From Bacillus safensis FO-36b (lineage in GTDB: Bacteria > Bacillota > Bacilli > Bacillales > Bacillaceae), in assembly GCF_000691165.1 (NCBI RefSeq), contig NZ_ASJD01000003.1, forward strand, positions 1-64,000: a stretch of DNA of 64,000 nt. Reading direction: 5' to 3'. How positions within the stretch are numbered: position 1 is the stretch's first letter; the number at the start of each line of letters is the position of its first letter. The notes beneath the pieces are model-generated. The model did not search any database, had not been told where the DNA came from, and worked only from the letters and a program-made list of their open reading frames with translations. The translations under genes were made by a program, and so were the position numbers. Positions 7,981-17,527 of this stretch are shown piece by piece.

Positions 7981-7995
7981 GTTTAACTAACCCCG

Positions 7996-8613
7996 TTACG
8001 CATTCTTCATAATGATTGTTTCTAGATTGTTGGCAACACTTTGACAGGAATCAGCGATTTCTTCAAGTGTTTCGTAAATTTCTTTGTATTGAATCACTTT
8101 AATTGGATCTGTTTCTTTTCCAAACAAGTTCTTTAATGATTTACGATGAAGATTGTCACAATTATGTTCAATCTCTTTGATCTTGATTGCGTGCGGATGA
8201 ATATCTTTCAAGCGATTTTCAGCTAGTAGATCAATTGTGATTAAAATTTCTTTGGCACACTCTCTGATGTAGTGGCTGAATTTGTCGATATGTTCGTCAG
8301 AGCTTGTAATTGAGTAAATTTCTAATGTTGCGGAAAAATGCTCAATTCCATCTAAAACATCATCGAGGCTATTCGTCAATTGAAGAATGTCTTCACGTTC
8401 AATCGGTGTAATAAAGGCTTTGTTCAGCTCTTTAATCATGGTATGAACATGATTATCACCTTTTGTCTCATATTCCTTCAATGTGTCAGAAAATTCTTTC
8501 AGAGTGGTTTGATTTGTTACTTTATAGCTAACAAAATACTCAGCAGTTTCATCTAAATTTTTAGCAATTTCCGTTAACAAGACGGAAAACTTGTCTTTTT
8601 TCCTTTTTAACAT
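7996..8613 (-). CDS. ykaA: PhoU-like Pit accessory protein YkaA
   Basis: 205 residues, largely helical, of the UPF0111/DUF47 family, structurally like PhoU; beginning MLKRKKDKFSVLLTEIAKNL. The family is regularly encoded beside PiT transporters and is thought to modulate phosphate uptake. ATG 8613 follows GGAGGG by seven bases; the frame is open to 8649 without a better signal. First gene of the ykaA-pit operon. Confidence 0.9.
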   Translation of the reverse strand: MLKRKKDKFSVLLTEIAKNLDETAEYFVSYKVTNQTTLKEFSDTLKEYETKGDNHVHTMIKELNKAFITPIEREDILQLTNSLDDVLDGIEHFSATLEIYSITSSDEHIDKFSHYIRECAKEILITIDLLAENRLKDIHPHAIKIKEIEHNCDNLHRKSLKNLFGKETDPIKVIQYKEIYETLEEIADSCQSVANNLETIIMKNA

Positions 8614-8819
8614 GTAAAAACCCTCCATTGTATAAATGAGACAATGCACACATCAAATAATTATATATTCTTTTGTCGAAAAAAAACAGGTGTAGTCGAA
8701 AATTTCTTCACTTTTTCTATTTGATCTTATTCTGACCTAAAGATGTGATCTCAACACACCTTTTTCTAAAAGGGGAAAAGCCACGAAAAAAGCGGGCCAT
8801 ATTTGGCGCCGCTTAAAGG

Positions 8820-9278
8820 CTAAGAAGCTGAATGAATCAGCTTAAACCGTTCACAAACAAGAAGCATATCCTCTTTGAATTCTAAACCGTATGATTGGAG
8901 TGCTTCTGTGAAAAATTCTTTATGTTCTCTGTACCAATAGTCATAAGATAAGTCGCCTTCACCCTCTGCTTGTGCAAATGATACGGGGACTTCATTCATT
9001 GGCATGACATCTACATGTGTAATTTCAATGATGGCTTTTGGCTCTTCTTGGCTGTCCAAAATGACCGCATATTGTCCGGGTTGTGGAAGCGGCTCCTGTT
9101 CCTTTTCATAAAAAAGGTGTCCAGAACAAGTGGCTGTTTTTTTTCCTTGCTTTACAAGATCAAGCAAATGATCAGGATCTGAGCCGAATGCCCACGCCGA
9201 AACAAACGCGTCAGCAGGTGCTTTTTCTGATTTCTCTTTCCAATAGTCTTCCCAAAATAATCTGCATTTGTTGTTCAA
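8820..9278 (-). CDS. ASCH-domain protein
   Basis: 152 residues. The ASCH fold is recognisable from the KQGKKTATCSGHLFYEKE segment and the later PGQYAVILDSQEEPKAIIEI beta strands. ASCH domains resemble PUA and are proposed RNA-binding or nucleic-acid-modification domains; some hydrolyse modified cytidine. No specific function can be assigned. Single gene, first member of the block that separates ykaA from steT here. Confidence 0.75.
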   Translation of the reverse strand: MNNKCRLFWEDYWKEKSEKAPADAFVSAWAFGSDPDHLLDLVKQGKKTATCSGHLFYEKEQEPLPQPGQYAVILDSQEEPKAIIEITHVDVMPMNEVPVSFAQAEGEGDLSYDYWYREHKEFFTEALQSYGLEFKEDMLLVCERFKLIHSAS

Positions 9279-9505
9279 TGCTTTTCCCCCTCTTTGTTGT
9301 GTTTATTATACCTTGAAGCTGAATCGTTGGAAATGATGTGTCTTTATTCCTAATGAGTGAGTGCGTCATATGTTTTGAAAAACAATGTTTGATTTGGGAA
9401 ATGTAGGATGATAGGATGAAAATTTTTGAAATTTTAGAATAATCTATTGTATTCTGGTCAAGAAGTCGGTAAGGTCAAAGTAAGAATATGGAAGGGGTGT
9501 TGTTC

Positions 9506-11257
9506 ATGAAACGCATTTCTCTAACTGTTTTGTCCATATGTCTGTTTGTTTTCTCGTTTTTTCTGCCTGTCAGCCAAGTCAATGCGAACGAATCTCATGG
9601 GAGTAAAGTAGCTGTTGGTAAAGATGGCATGGTGGCTACTGCTCACCCGCTGGCATCAGAAGTAGGTGCTGATGTATTGAAGAAAGGTGGAAACGCAGTG
9701 GATGCTGCTGTTGCCATCCAGTACGCACTGAATGTGACAGAGCCAATGATGTCTGGAATTGGCGGCGGTGGTTTTATGATGGTTTATGATGGAAAGACAA
9801 AAGAAACATCCATCATCAATAGTAGAGAACGAGCACCACAGGGCGCAACACCTGACATGTTTTTAACGGATGAGGGAAAAGTCATCCCATTTGCTGAGCG
9901 GTCCACACACGGTAATGCGGTTGGTGTCCCAGGGACAGTAAAAGGTCTCGAGGCAGCATTAGATAAGTGGGGAACCCGTTCGATGAAGGAATTGATTGAG
10001 CCTTCCATTCAGCTTGCAGAGGATGGATTTGAAATCGATTCTGTTCTGGCAAAAGCCATTGAAGATCATCAAGAAAAGCTGAAAAAAACGGCCGCAGCGC
10101 CAATCTTTCTTCCAGATGATCAGCCGCTCAAAGAAGGCGATCTGCTTGTACAGCCAGGTCTTGCGAAAACATTTAAGCTGATTGCAAAAAAAGGAAGCAA
10201 AGCATTTTATGAAGGAAAAGTAGCAAAAGCACTTGCAAAGACAGTCCAAGATTTTGGCGGAACGATGACAACTGATGACCTTGGTCGTTATGAGGTCAAG
10301 ACTGACAAGCCTATCTGGGGGGACTATAAAGGATACCAGCTTGCAAGTATGCCTCCACCAAGCTCAGGCGGTGTGTTTATGCTGCAAATACTCAAAATAC
10401 TAGATCACTTCAATCTATCACAATATGACCCCAAATCATTCGAAAAATATCAGCTGCTAGCTGAAACAATGCATCTCTCCTATGCTGACCGTGCTGCATA
10501 TGCAGGCGACCCCGAATTCGTAGATGTTCCACTAAAAGGACTACTAGACGATGATTACATTTCAAAAAGAGCTTCTCTCATTCAATTAGATCAAATGAAC
10601 AAAAACCCGAAAGAAGGAGATCCATGGGCGTATGAGGATGAAAAAAATCCATCCCCAATTGTCCCGCAGCCAGAAGATAAAACCATTGGCGAGACCACTC
10701 ATTTTACTGTTGCCGATCAGTGGGGAAATGTCGTGTCATTCACAACAACCATTGAACAGTTATTTGGTACAGGAATTCTTGTTCCGGAATATGGCTTTTT
10801 CTTAAATAACGAACTAACAGATTTTGACGCAAGACCAGGCGGAGCAAATGAAGTCCAGCCAAACAAACGTCCATTATCCAGTATGACCCCGACCATCATA
10901 TTCAAAGATAACGAGCCGGTCATGACTGTGGGCTCACCTGGAGGAACGACCATTATTGCTTCTGTTTCACAAACGATCCTAAACTTGCTTGAATACGACA
11001 TGGAGCTGCAAGATGCGGTAGAAGAGCCGCGGATTTATACAAACAGTCCAACTTCTTACCGTTACGAAGTAGGTGTTCCCCTTGATGTGAGAACGAAGCT
11101 AAATGACATGGGTCACCGTTTTGGCAGTTCACCTATTGATATAGGAAATGTGCAAGCCTTACTCATTGATCGGAAAGCAGGGACATTTACAGGAGTAGCT
11201 GACTCCTCAAGAAATGGAACCGCTGTTGGTGTCAATTTAAAGCTATCTGCCGATTAA
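9506..11257 (+). CDS. ggt: Gamma-glutamyltranspeptidase, secreted
   Basis: 583 residues. Signal peptide of about 28 residues (MKRISLTVLSICLFVFSFF..., cleavage near VNA-NES). The proenzyme cleaves itself before Thr398 in TTHFTVADQWGNVVSF to give large and small subunits. The oxyanion/substrate motif MSGIGGGGFMMVYDGK and PLSSMTPTI are present. GGT hydrolyses or transfers gamma-glutamyl groups from glutathione, glutamine or poly-gamma-glutamate outside the cell. ATG 9506 follows GGAAGGGG; an upstream in-frame ATG at 9488 is less likely. Monocistronic with its own terminator. Confidence 0.93.
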   Translation: MKRISLTVLSICLFVFSFFLPVSQVNANESHGSKVAVGKDGMVATAHPLASEVGADVLKKGGNAVDAAVAIQYALNVTEPMMSGIGGGGFMMVYDGKTKETSIINSRERAPQGATPDMFLTDEGKVIPFAERSTHGNAVGVPGTVKGLEAALDKWGTRSMKELIEPSIQLAEDGFEIDSVLAKAIEDHQEKLKKTAAAPIFLPDDQPLKEGDLLVQPGLAKTFKLIAKKGSKAFYEGKVAKALAKTVQDFGGTMTTDDLGRYEVKTDKPIWGDYKGYQLASMPPPSSGGVFMLQILKILDHFNLSQYDPKSFEKYQLLAETMHLSYADRAAYAGDPEFVDVPLKGLLDDDYISKRASLIQLDQMNKNPKEGDPWAYEDEKNPSPIVPQPEDKTIGETTHFTVADQWGNVVSFTTTIEQLFGTGILVPEYGFFLNNELTDFDARPGGANEVQPNKRPLSSMTPTIIFKDNEPVMTVGSPGGTTIIASVSQTILNLLEYDMELQDAVEEPRIYTNSPTSYRYEVGVPLDVRTKLNDMGHRFGSSPIDIGNVQALLIDRKAGTFTGVADSSRNGTAVGVNLKLSAD

Positions 11258-11272
11258 GACCATTTCCCGGGA

Positions 11273-11309
11273 AAAGAAGCGCCTCTTCAAGATGGCGTTT
11301 CTTTTTTTG
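11273..11309 (+). terminator. Terminator of ggt
   Basis: Stem AGAAGCGCC / GGCGTTTCT followed by T7, right after ggt. Confidence 0.85.
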
Positions 11310-11327
11310 TTTAAATGAAAAAACATA

Positions 11328-11517
11328 GTTGACACCTGTGAATAGTTTGAATAATATATAGACTAACATCAATCATACATAGCTGATCGGACAACCGAAG
11401 GCTCTTGGCAATTTGAAGTACAGAACTGTGATGTATTTCAGGTGGCTAAGGGTCTTTTTTGCGTGTGAAACGGCAAGGTTGGTGTCACTATTATTTGATA
11501 ACGGGGAGCGGGATAAC
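11328..11517 (+). promoter_or_regulatory. Promoter and unclassified leader of the sulfate ABC operon
   Basis: A TTGACA at about 11329 with an AT-rich -10 region (TAATAT) 17-18 bases on suggests a sigma-A promoter, giving a leader of roughly 150 nt before the substrate-binding protein. I looked for SAM-box (S-box), T-box and CymR-type signatures and did not find them. The leader contains several short complementary segments but no clear terminator, so a regulatory RNA is possible but unproven. Confidence 0.35.
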
Positions 11518-12555
11518 ATGAAAAAGTGGAAATGGGTCTCTATCGTGACCATCATATTAGTCTTGGCTGTGACGAGTACTGCATGCTCAAACGCAAACGA
11601 AGCTTCAAAGCAAAAGGGAAAGGTTGAGCTGTTAAATGTTTCGTATGATCCTACACGTGAATTGTATCAGGAATACAATCAAGCCTTTCAGACGTATTGG
11701 AAAGACAAAACTGGTGAGGATGTCACGATCAAGCAGTCTCACGGTGGATCAGGAAAGCAGGGAAGATCGATTATTGATGGACTCGAGGCAGATGTGGCAA
11801 CACTGGCTTTAGGGTATGACATTGATGCGATTGCAGATCGCGGACTGCTTTCAAAAGATTGGCAAAAAGAATTTCCAAATCAGTCCACACCGTATACATC
11901 GACCATTGTGTTTCTTGTGAAGAAAGGGAATCCCAAAAACATTAAAGATTGGGACGATTTGATTCGGCCAGGTGTGTCCATCATTACGCCAAATCCGAAA
12001 ACGTCCGGCGGTGCGAGATGGAATTACTTAGCTGCATGGGCCTACGCCGATAAAACATTTCATGGGAATGAAGAAAAAACAAAGGATTTTGTCAAAAAGC
12101 TATATGAACATGTCGAAGTCCTTGATTCAGGTGCACGGGGAGCCACAACGACCTTTGTTGAACGCGGACTTGGGGATGTGTTAATTGCATGGGAAAATGA
12201 AGCCTATTTAACGCAGCAAGAACTAGGCAAAGACAAATTTGAGATTGTCACCCCATCAATTAGTATTCTAGCGGAGCCGCCTGTTGCGGTTGTTGATCAA
12301 AATGTGAAACGTAAAGGAACAGAGAAAGTGGCGAAGGCTTATTTAGATTATTTATATTCTAAAAAAGGGCAGGAAATTGCGGCGAAAAACTATTATCGCC
12401 CTAGAAATCAAGAAGTCCTAAACAAATATAAAGACCAGTTTAAAAAGATTGATATGGTGACGATTGATCAAGCGTTTGGCGGGTGGAGAAAAGCGCAGAA
12501 AAGATTTTTTGATGATGGCGGCTTATTTGATCAAATATACAGCGGACAAAAATAG
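11518..12555 (+). CDS. Sulfate-type ABC transporter substrate-binding lipoprotein
   Basis: 345 residues. Lipoprotein signal (VTSTACSNA, Cys about residue 22). The mature part is a periplasmic-binding-protein type 2 domain of the sulfate/thiosulfate class: [20 protein letters not shown], the [10 protein letters not shown] anion-binding segment, and [18 protein letters not shown]. It delivers sulfate or thiosulfate to the permeases encoded next. ATG 11518 has GGGGAGCGG upstream. B. subtilis instead uses the CysP permease, so this operon is an alternative sulfur source route. Gene name would be sbp/cysP depending on nomenclature. Confidence 0.88.
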   Translation: MKKWKWVSIVTIILVLAVTSTACSNANEASKQKGKVELLNVSYDPTRELYQEYNQAFQTYWKDKTGEDVTIKQSHGGSGKQGRSIIDGLEADVATLALGYDIDAIADRGLLSKDWQKEFPNQSTPYTSTIVFLVKKGNPKNIKDWDDLIRPGVSIITPNPKTSGGARWNYLAAWAYADKTFHGNEEKTKDFVKKLYEHVEVLDSGARGATTTFVERGLGDVLIAWENEAYLTQQELGKDKFEIVTPSISILAEPPVAVVDQNVKRKGTEKVAKAYLDYLYSKKGQEIAAKNYYRPRNQEVLNKYKDQFKKIDMVTIDQAFGGWRKAQKRFFDDGGLFDQIYSGQK

Positions 12556-12566
12556 GGGGCGATGTG

Positions 12567-13412
12567 ATGAAGAAAACACATGCAGCCGCCAATAAAAGAA
12601 AACGTATATTGCCTGGATTTGGTCTGAGCCTTGGGGTGACGCTCGTTTATGTGAGTGCGATTGTCGTCATTCCTTTATCCATGGTATTTATTTGGACGGC
12701 TTCATTAGGAGCAGAGGGGATTTGGAAGGTATTTACCGATGCAAGAGTATTGAAGTCGCTTCAGCTGACCGTGACGACTTCCTTTGCAGCTGCTCTCATC
12801 AATGCAGGGTTTGGTGTACTGATTGCCTGGGTTCTCGCCAGGTACACATTTCCTGGAAAGAAAATCTTAGATGCTCTCATTGATTTGCCTTTTGCTCTCC
12901 CAACCGCTGTTGCGGGTATTGCCCTCACCACCCTTTATTCTCCTAATGGATGGATTGGTCAATTTCTGCATATAAAGGTGGCGTACACACCGATTGGGAT
13001 TATTTTGGCACTGATTTTTATTGGCATTCCATTCGTTATCCGAACCGTTCAGCCTGTGATAGAGGGGCTGCAGCAGGAAGTGGAAGAGGCTGCGGCGATT
13101 CTTGGTGCGACAAGGAGACAGACCTTTTTTCACATACTGCTGCCGGCCTTGTTTCCTGCGGTGATGACTGGATTTTCACTTGCGTTTGCAAGAGCGCTAG
13201 GTGAATATGGCTCTGTTGTGTTTATTGCTGGAAATATTCCGTTTAAAACAGAAATTACACCGCTGATGATCATGTCCAAGCTTGAACAATATGATTATCA
13301 TGGTGCAGCAGCAATTGCATGCTTGATGCTGCTTCTTTCATTTTTCATTCTGTTATTGATTCACGGCATTCAGTGGTATGTTGAGCGGAAAAAACAAGTA
13401 TACGTGAGGTGA
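12567..13412 (+). CDS. cysT: Sulfate ABC transporter permease CysT (CysU)
   Basis: 281 residues, six transmembrane segments, with the EAA-loop motif EEAAAILGATRRQTFFHILLP and the CysT/CysW signature ALGEYGSVVFIAGNIP. Forms the membrane channel with CysW. ATG 12567 lies seven bases after AGGGGG; GTG 12564 is in frame directly ahead. Second gene of the operon, 11 bases after the binding-protein gene. Confidence 0.9.
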   Translation: MKKTHAAANKRKRILPGFGLSLGVTLVYVSAIVVIPLSMVFIWTASLGAEGIWKVFTDARVLKSLQLTVTTSFAAALINAGFGVLIAWVLARYTFPGKKILDALIDLPFALPTAVAGIALTTLYSPNGWIGQFLHIKVAYTPIGIILALIFIGIPFVIRTVQPVIEGLQQEVEEAAAILGATRRQTFFHILLPALFPAVMTGFSLAFARALGEYGSVVFIAGNIPFKTEITPLMIMSKLEQYDYHGAAAIACLMLLLSFFILLLIHGIQWYVERKKQVYVR

Positions 13413-14287
13413 AACCATTGGAGAGAAAGTTTAGTCATCAGCACCATGTTCGGTATAAAAGTCCTGTAACCGAATCTAAAGCAGTGAAAATCCTATTGAT
13501 TACGGTCGTGTATGCTTTTTTGATTTTATTTTTACTTATACCGCTGATCGCCGTTTTTTCAAAGGCATTTGAGAAAGGGTGGAGTTCATACCTTCTGGCC
13601 ATCTCACATCCAGATACACTAGCGGCGATCAAATTGACCGTTTTCATTGTCGTCGTCACCTTGCCGCTTCAAATGATCTTTGGGGTGAGTGCTGCATGGC
13701 TTATCACAAAATTTAACTTCCGCGGAAAACGTTTGTTAACGACTGTGATTGACCTCCCGTTTGCCGTTTCGCCTGTGATTGCTGGACTTGTATTTGTGCT
13801 TTTATTTGGTTCAAACGGGCTTTTAGGACCTTGGCTTATGGCGAATGGATGGAAAGTCATTTATTCTGTACCAGGCATGATCCTAGCCACCATATTCGTT
13901 ACATTTCCGTTTATTGCTAGAGAATTAATCCCGTTTATGCAGCATGAAGGCATTCATGAGGAGGAAGCATCGCTCACACTTGGTGCAAACGGATGGAAGA
14001 CTTTTTTCTTTGTGACACTGCCGAATATCAAATGGGCTCTTTTTTACGGTGTCATTTTAGCCGGGGCAAGAGCGATTGGTGAATTTGGTGCCGTGTCGGT
14101 TGTATCAGGTCATATTCGAGGCATAACCAATACGATGCCGCTTCATATCGAAATTTTATACAATGAGTACCAATTTCAAGCCGCTTTTGCTGTGGCGTCT
14201 CTCATGGCGTTTGTGGCAGTCATTACTTTAATCATTAAGCAAATCATTCAGCAGAGGGATCACCGGCTTGGCAAGCGGTCAACATAA
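13409..14287 (+). CDS. cysW: Sulfate ABC transporter permease CysW
   Basis: 292 residues, six transmembrane segments, EAA motif EEEASLTLGANGWKTFFFVTLP and ARAIGEFGAVSVVSGHIRG. Partner of CysT. A GTG at 13409 overlaps the cysT stop (GTGA), but a TTG at 13418 sits better behind GAGGTG, so the first three codons are uncertain. Long hydrophilic N-terminus (about 25 residues) before the first membrane segment. Confidence 0.9.
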   Translation: MKPLERKFSHQHHVRYKSPVTESKAVKILLITVVYAFLILFLLIPLIAVFSKAFEKGWSSYLLAISHPDTLAAIKLTVFIVVVTLPLQMIFGVSAAWLITKFNFRGKRLLTTVIDLPFAVSPVIAGLVFVLLFGSNGLLGPWLMANGWKVIYSVPGMILATIFVTFPFIARELIPFMQHEGIHEEEASLTLGANGWKTFFFVTLPNIKWALFYGVILAGARAIGEFGAVSVVSGHIRGITNTMPLHIEILYNEYQFQAAFAVASLMAFVAVITLIIKQIIQQRDHRLGKRST

Positions 14288-14302
14288 ATGGAGGGATCGG
14301 CC

Positions 14303-15034
14303 TTGGGGATTACAGCAAAACAAATATCAAAACAATTTGGCCAGACAAAGGTTTTGCAAAACGTGGATTTATCGATAAGAAATGGTGAATTGATCTCTTT
14401 ATTAGGACCGTCTGGCTCTGGGAAGACGACGTTATTAAGAATCATTGCAGGTCTTGATTACGCCAATAACGGGCAGATTTTATTCGGAGATCAGGATTAC
14501 ACACACATTCCAGTACGAAAACGGCAGATCGGTTTTGTGTTTCAGCAATATGCGCTTTTTCGAAATATGACGGTTTTTGATAATGTGGCATATGGACTGA
14601 AAATTAAACCTAGAGGAGAAAGACTGCCTAAAAAAGACATCAAAGAGCGGGTACATGAGCTTTTAGAGGTTGTTCAGCTTACGAAGTTTGAGCAGCGGTA
14701 TCCAGAGCAGCTGTCAGGCGGGCAAAAGCAGCGTGTAGCACTGGCGCGCGCACTTGCCGTTCAGCCGAAGGCACTCCTCTTAGATGAACCCTTTGGCGCA
14801 CTTGATACAAAGGTGAGGAAAGAATTAAGGCATTGGCTGAAAAAAGTTCATCGTGACTTTCAAATGACCACCATTTTTGTGACACATGATCAAGAAGAAG
14901 CATTTGATATTGCTGATCGTGTTGTGGTGATGAATGAAGGAAGAATCGAAAAAATTGGCACAAAGGAAGAAATGGCAGTGCAGACAGACAATCTATTTGT
15001 ATCTGAATTTTTAGATATAGGAAGCCACATTTAA
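14303..15034 (+). CDS. cysA: Sulfate ABC transporter ATP-binding protein CysA, short form
   Basis: 243 residues. Walker A LLGPSGSGKTTLLRIIAG, Q-loop VFQQYALFRNMTVFDN, signature LSGGQKQRVALARAL, Walker B ALLLDEPFGALD and the switch His in FVTHDQEEAF. It powers the CysTW channel. Family members such as E. coli CysA are about 350-365 residues with a C-terminal TOBE-like regulatory domain; here the protein ends straight after the ATPase domain. TTG 14303 follows GGAGGG by seven bases; ATG 14288 has no ribosome binding site. Last gene of the operon, ended by a terminator. Confidence 0.85.
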   Translation: MGITAKQISKQFGQTKVLQNVDLSIRNGELISLLGPSGSGKTTLLRIIAGLDYANNGQILFGDQDYTHIPVRKRQIGFVFQQYALFRNMTVFDNVAYGLKIKPRGERLPKKDIKERVHELLEVVQLTKFEQRYPEQLSGGQKQRVALARALAVQPKALLLDEPFGALDTKVRKELRHWLKKVHRDFQMTTIFVTHDQEEAFDIADRVVVMNEGRIEKIGTKEEMAVQTDNLFVSEFLDIGSHI

Positions 15035-15055
15035 CAAGCAGTATAGAAGATTAGA

Positions 15056-15090
15056 AGGAAGAGACGCGGTGATGACTGCGTCTTTTTTTA
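15056..15090 (+). terminator. Terminator of the sulfate ABC operon
   Basis: Stem AGACGC / GCGTCT with T7, 20-30 bases after the cysA stop. Confidence 0.85.
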
Positions 15091-15182
15091 TTTAAATTTC
15101 CCTAGGGACATTGACTTATAATTTTGAATATTATAATATCTTTACAAAGGTAACGGTATTGAACATTTTTTAGAACGCATAA

Positions 15183-15198
15183 TTGTAAGCGCTTTATA
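15183..15198. promoter_or_regulatory. cre site (CcpA operator) ahead of the PTS operon
   Basis: TTGTAAGCGCTTTATA matches the Bacillus catabolite-responsive element (WTGNAANCGNWNNCW-like) with the central AAGCGCTT. It lies downstream of a likely promoter (TTGACT at 15111, TATAAT at 15132, short spacing), a position for CcpA repression of the PTS genes. Confidence 0.75.
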
Positions 15199-15273
15199 AA
15201 AGGTTCTATTCTAAAAATGTTCTTTCTTTTGTTACATGTGTTCATATTTATACCAAATGAATGGGGTGGTTGT

Positions 15274-15741
15274 TTGAACAGCTTGTTTGAGTTAGATGAA
15301 CAACTGATTAAGCTGCAGTTCGAAGCATCTTCGAGAGAGGAGGTGACCACATATTTAGCAGGGCGGTTAGAAGCTGGAGGGTACATTAAATCGAGCTTTT
15401 TACCAGCAGTGCTTGAAAGAGAAAAAACATATCCTACAGGCCTTCCACTTGCAGCCTTTGGGGTAGCGATTCCGCATACAGATCCTGAGCATGTGAACAA
15501 ACCAGCGATTAGTGTAGCTACTTTAAAGGAACCTGTCATTTTTCATAAGATGGGAAGCCCTGATGAAACAGTGCAAGCCAAAATTGTATTTGTCCTAGCA
15601 ATCTCTGAGCCTAGCAAACAGCTTGTGATGCTGGAGAAGCTGATGACACTTTTTAGAAAAGAAGAAGTGATGACGAAGCTCTCTTATATGACATCTTATG
15701 AAAAAGCGGTTGACGTGCTTCAGCAAGAACTAAACCAATAG
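15274..15741 (+). CDS. PTS EIIA, fructose/galactitol (Fru/Gat) type
   Basis: 155 residues of the PTS EIIA type-2 fold. The phosphorylated His is in FGVAIPHTDPEHV at about residue 68. It passes phosphate from HPr to the EIIB encoded two genes on. TTG 15274 follows GGGGTGG; the frame is open to 15217 without a signal. First gene of a galactitol-family PTS operon (IIA, IIC, IIB, unknown, dehydrogenase). Galactitol-type IIA proteins commonly serve several related sugars, so the sugar is not fixed by sequence. Confidence 0.85.
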   Translation: MNSLFELDEQLIKLQFEASSREEVTTYLAGRLEAGGYIKSSFLPAVLEREKTYPTGLPLAAFGVAIPHTDPEHVNKPAISVATLKEPVIFHKMGSPDETVQAKIVFVLAISEPSKQLVMLEKLMTLFRKEEVMTKLSYMTSYEKAVDVLQQELNQ

Positions 15742-15754
15742 TCACTCACGAAAT

Positions 15755-15771
15755 TATGTAAGCGCTTTATC
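15755..15771. promoter_or_regulatory. Second cre site, between PTS IIA and IIC genes
   Basis: ATGTAAGCGCTTTAT repeats the core of the upstream cre site almost exactly, in the 53-bp gap between IIA and IIC. It could act as a roadblock or mark an internal promoter. Confidence 0.65.
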
Positions 15772-15794
15772 TGAAAAATTCAGGAGGTGGATGT

Positions 15795-17168
15795 ATGATC
15801 AAGCAAGCCGTCGATTTTATATTAGACCTTGGACCAACTATTATGCTCCCGATTATTATGACGCTTTTCGGTATGATTTTAAGGCAGGGCTTTAAGAAAT
15901 CCTTCAGGGCCGGTATTACGATCGGAATTGGATTTGTTGGTGTCAATCTTGTCATTAATTTGCTCGTGAGCGGACTTGGGCCAGCAGCAAAAGCCATGGT
16001 TAATTCCCTTGGGCTAAAGCTCGATATTTTGGATGTTGGATGGCCGATTGGAGCTGCCATATCCTTTGGTACACCCGTTGCCCCGCTCATGATTCCTCTT
16101 GTGCTTTTATTAAATGTCATCTTATTGTCTGTAAACTTTACGAAAACGCTGAATGTGGATATTTGGAACTTCTGGCATTTGATTTTCGCAGCCTCTGTTA
16201 CTTACTACGCTTATCATAATATGTTCTTGGCTCTTGCTGTTGGCTTGATCGTCTCTGCGATCACGCTAAAGTTAGCCGATTGGACGGCGCCGACAATCGA
16301 ACACCATTTCGGATTAAAAGGCGTATCGATGGCTCATGCGGAAACGGTCAACTTCGCCCCGCTCATGTATGCGTCCAACCGCGTCATAGATAAGATTCCT
16401 GGTTTAAACAAAATTCATGCTGATCCAGAAACATTGAAGAAACGCTTTGGCATTTTTGGCGAACCGCTTGTGATGGGTCTCATACTTGGTATCATTATTG
16501 GTCTTCTCGGCGGCTATGATGCAAAAGGCGTGATGACGCTCGGTATTCAAATGGCGGCAGTTCTTGTCTTAATGCCAAGAATGGTTGCTTTATTAATGGA
16601 AGGGCTCATTCCAATCTCTGAGGGCGCTCGTTCTTATATTCAAAAGCGTTTCCCAGGGAAAAATGTCTATATTGGTTTAGATACAGCGATTGTGATTGGT
16701 CATCCAGCGAATATGGCGGTAGCCCTTTTAATGGTGCCGATTACGATTTTGCTCGCAGTTGTTCTGCCTTACAATGGCATGCTCCCGTTTGCTGACTTAT
16801 CGGTTCTGCCATTTACAGTTGTCTGGGCAGTAGCAGCCGCTCGTGGAAATATTATTCGCGGCCTTATTAACAGTATTTTTACATTAATGATTGTCTTCTT
16901 TATCGCAACGAACCTTGCTCCGCTTGCGACAACCATGGGGAAAGCAGTCGGCTTTGATTTCCCAGAAGGGGCAAACATGATTTCAGGTATTGATCTTGGT
17001 TCTCACGTCATTCCTTGGATCATGGTGAGACTTCTTGATCCGAGCAACCCTTACTTTATTGCAGCCATCATCTGTGCTCTGGCTTATGGGCTTCTATGGT
17101 ACTGGGTGCGAAATGATATTAAAAAGCAGTATGCAAAAGAAATGGGCTTAGATCAGAAAGAACAATAA
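15795..17168 (+). CDS. PTS EIIC, galactitol family
   Basis: 457 residues, polytopic, of the GatC family: N-terminal VDFILDLGPTIMLPIIMTLF, central GLKGVSMAHAETVNFAPLMY and GLDTAIVIGHPANMAVALLM segments. It translocates a hexitol, pentitol or related sugar while EIIB phosphorylates it. Preceded by AGGAGG seven bases from ATG. Substrate specificity within the family (galactitol, arabitol and others) cannot be decided by eye. Confidence 0.88.
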   Translation: MIKQAVDFILDLGPTIMLPIIMTLFGMILRQGFKKSFRAGITIGIGFVGVNLVINLLVSGLGPAAKAMVNSLGLKLDILDVGWPIGAAISFGTPVAPLMIPLVLLLNVILLSVNFTKTLNVDIWNFWHLIFAASVTYYAYHNMFLALAVGLIVSAITLKLADWTAPTIEHHFGLKGVSMAHAETVNFAPLMYASNRVIDKIPGLNKIHADPETLKKRFGIFGEPLVMGLILGIIIGLLGGYDAKGVMTLGIQMAAVLVLMPRMVALLMEGLIPISEGARSYIQKRFPGKNVYIGLDTAIVIGHPANMAVALLMVPITILLAVVLPYNGMLPFADLSVLPFTVVWAVAAARGNIIRGLINSIFTLMIVFFIATNLAPLATTMGKAVGFDFPEGANMISGIDLGSHVIPWIMVRLLDPSNPYFIAAIICALAYGLLWYWVRNDIKKQYAKEMGLDQKEQ

Positions 17169-17187
17169 ATGAGCTGGAGGGATTCTA

Positions 17188-17466
17188 ATGGCGAAGAAAA
17201 TATTAGTATCATGCGGAACGGCAGTTGCAACATCAACGGTTGTCGCTAAAAAGGTAGAAGAGACGTTAAAGGAAAAAGGATATGATGTCGTGGTGGAACA
17301 GTGTAAGGCATCTGAAGTCCCGCAAAAAGCGGAAGGCGCCGATTTAATTGTGACGACAACGCCTGTAAGTGATACAAAAGGGACACCTGTGATTCAAACA
17401 TTATCCTTTTTAACTGGATTTGGTATTGAAGATGATATCGAGAAAATCATTGATCATATCAAGTAG
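17188..17466 (+). CDS. PTS EIIB, galactitol family
   Basis: 92 residues with the phosphorylated Cys at residue 9 in KKILVSCGTAVATSTVV, the P-loop of GatB-type EIIB proteins. It receives phosphate from the IIA protein and gives it to the sugar in IIC. Spaced 19 bases after IIC with GGAGG. A hairpin (GAAGGAGC / GCTCCTTC at about 17480-17503) follows without a T-run and may reduce transcription of the distal genes. Confidence 0.88.
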   Translation: MAKKILVSCGTAVATSTVVAKKVEETLKEKGYDVVVEQCKASEVPQKAEGADLIVTTTPVSDTKGTPVIQTLSFLTGFGIEDDIEKIIDHIK

Positions 17467-17527
17467 AGGGCTATTTTCTGAAGGAGCTTTTCCGGCTCCT
17501 TCTAGTGATTTGAAAGGAGGAAGTCTT

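Noticed and set aside
11391..11500. Possible SAM riboswitch ahead of the sulfate transporter
   Set aside because: None of the conserved S-box segments are present, and there is no terminator before the gene.
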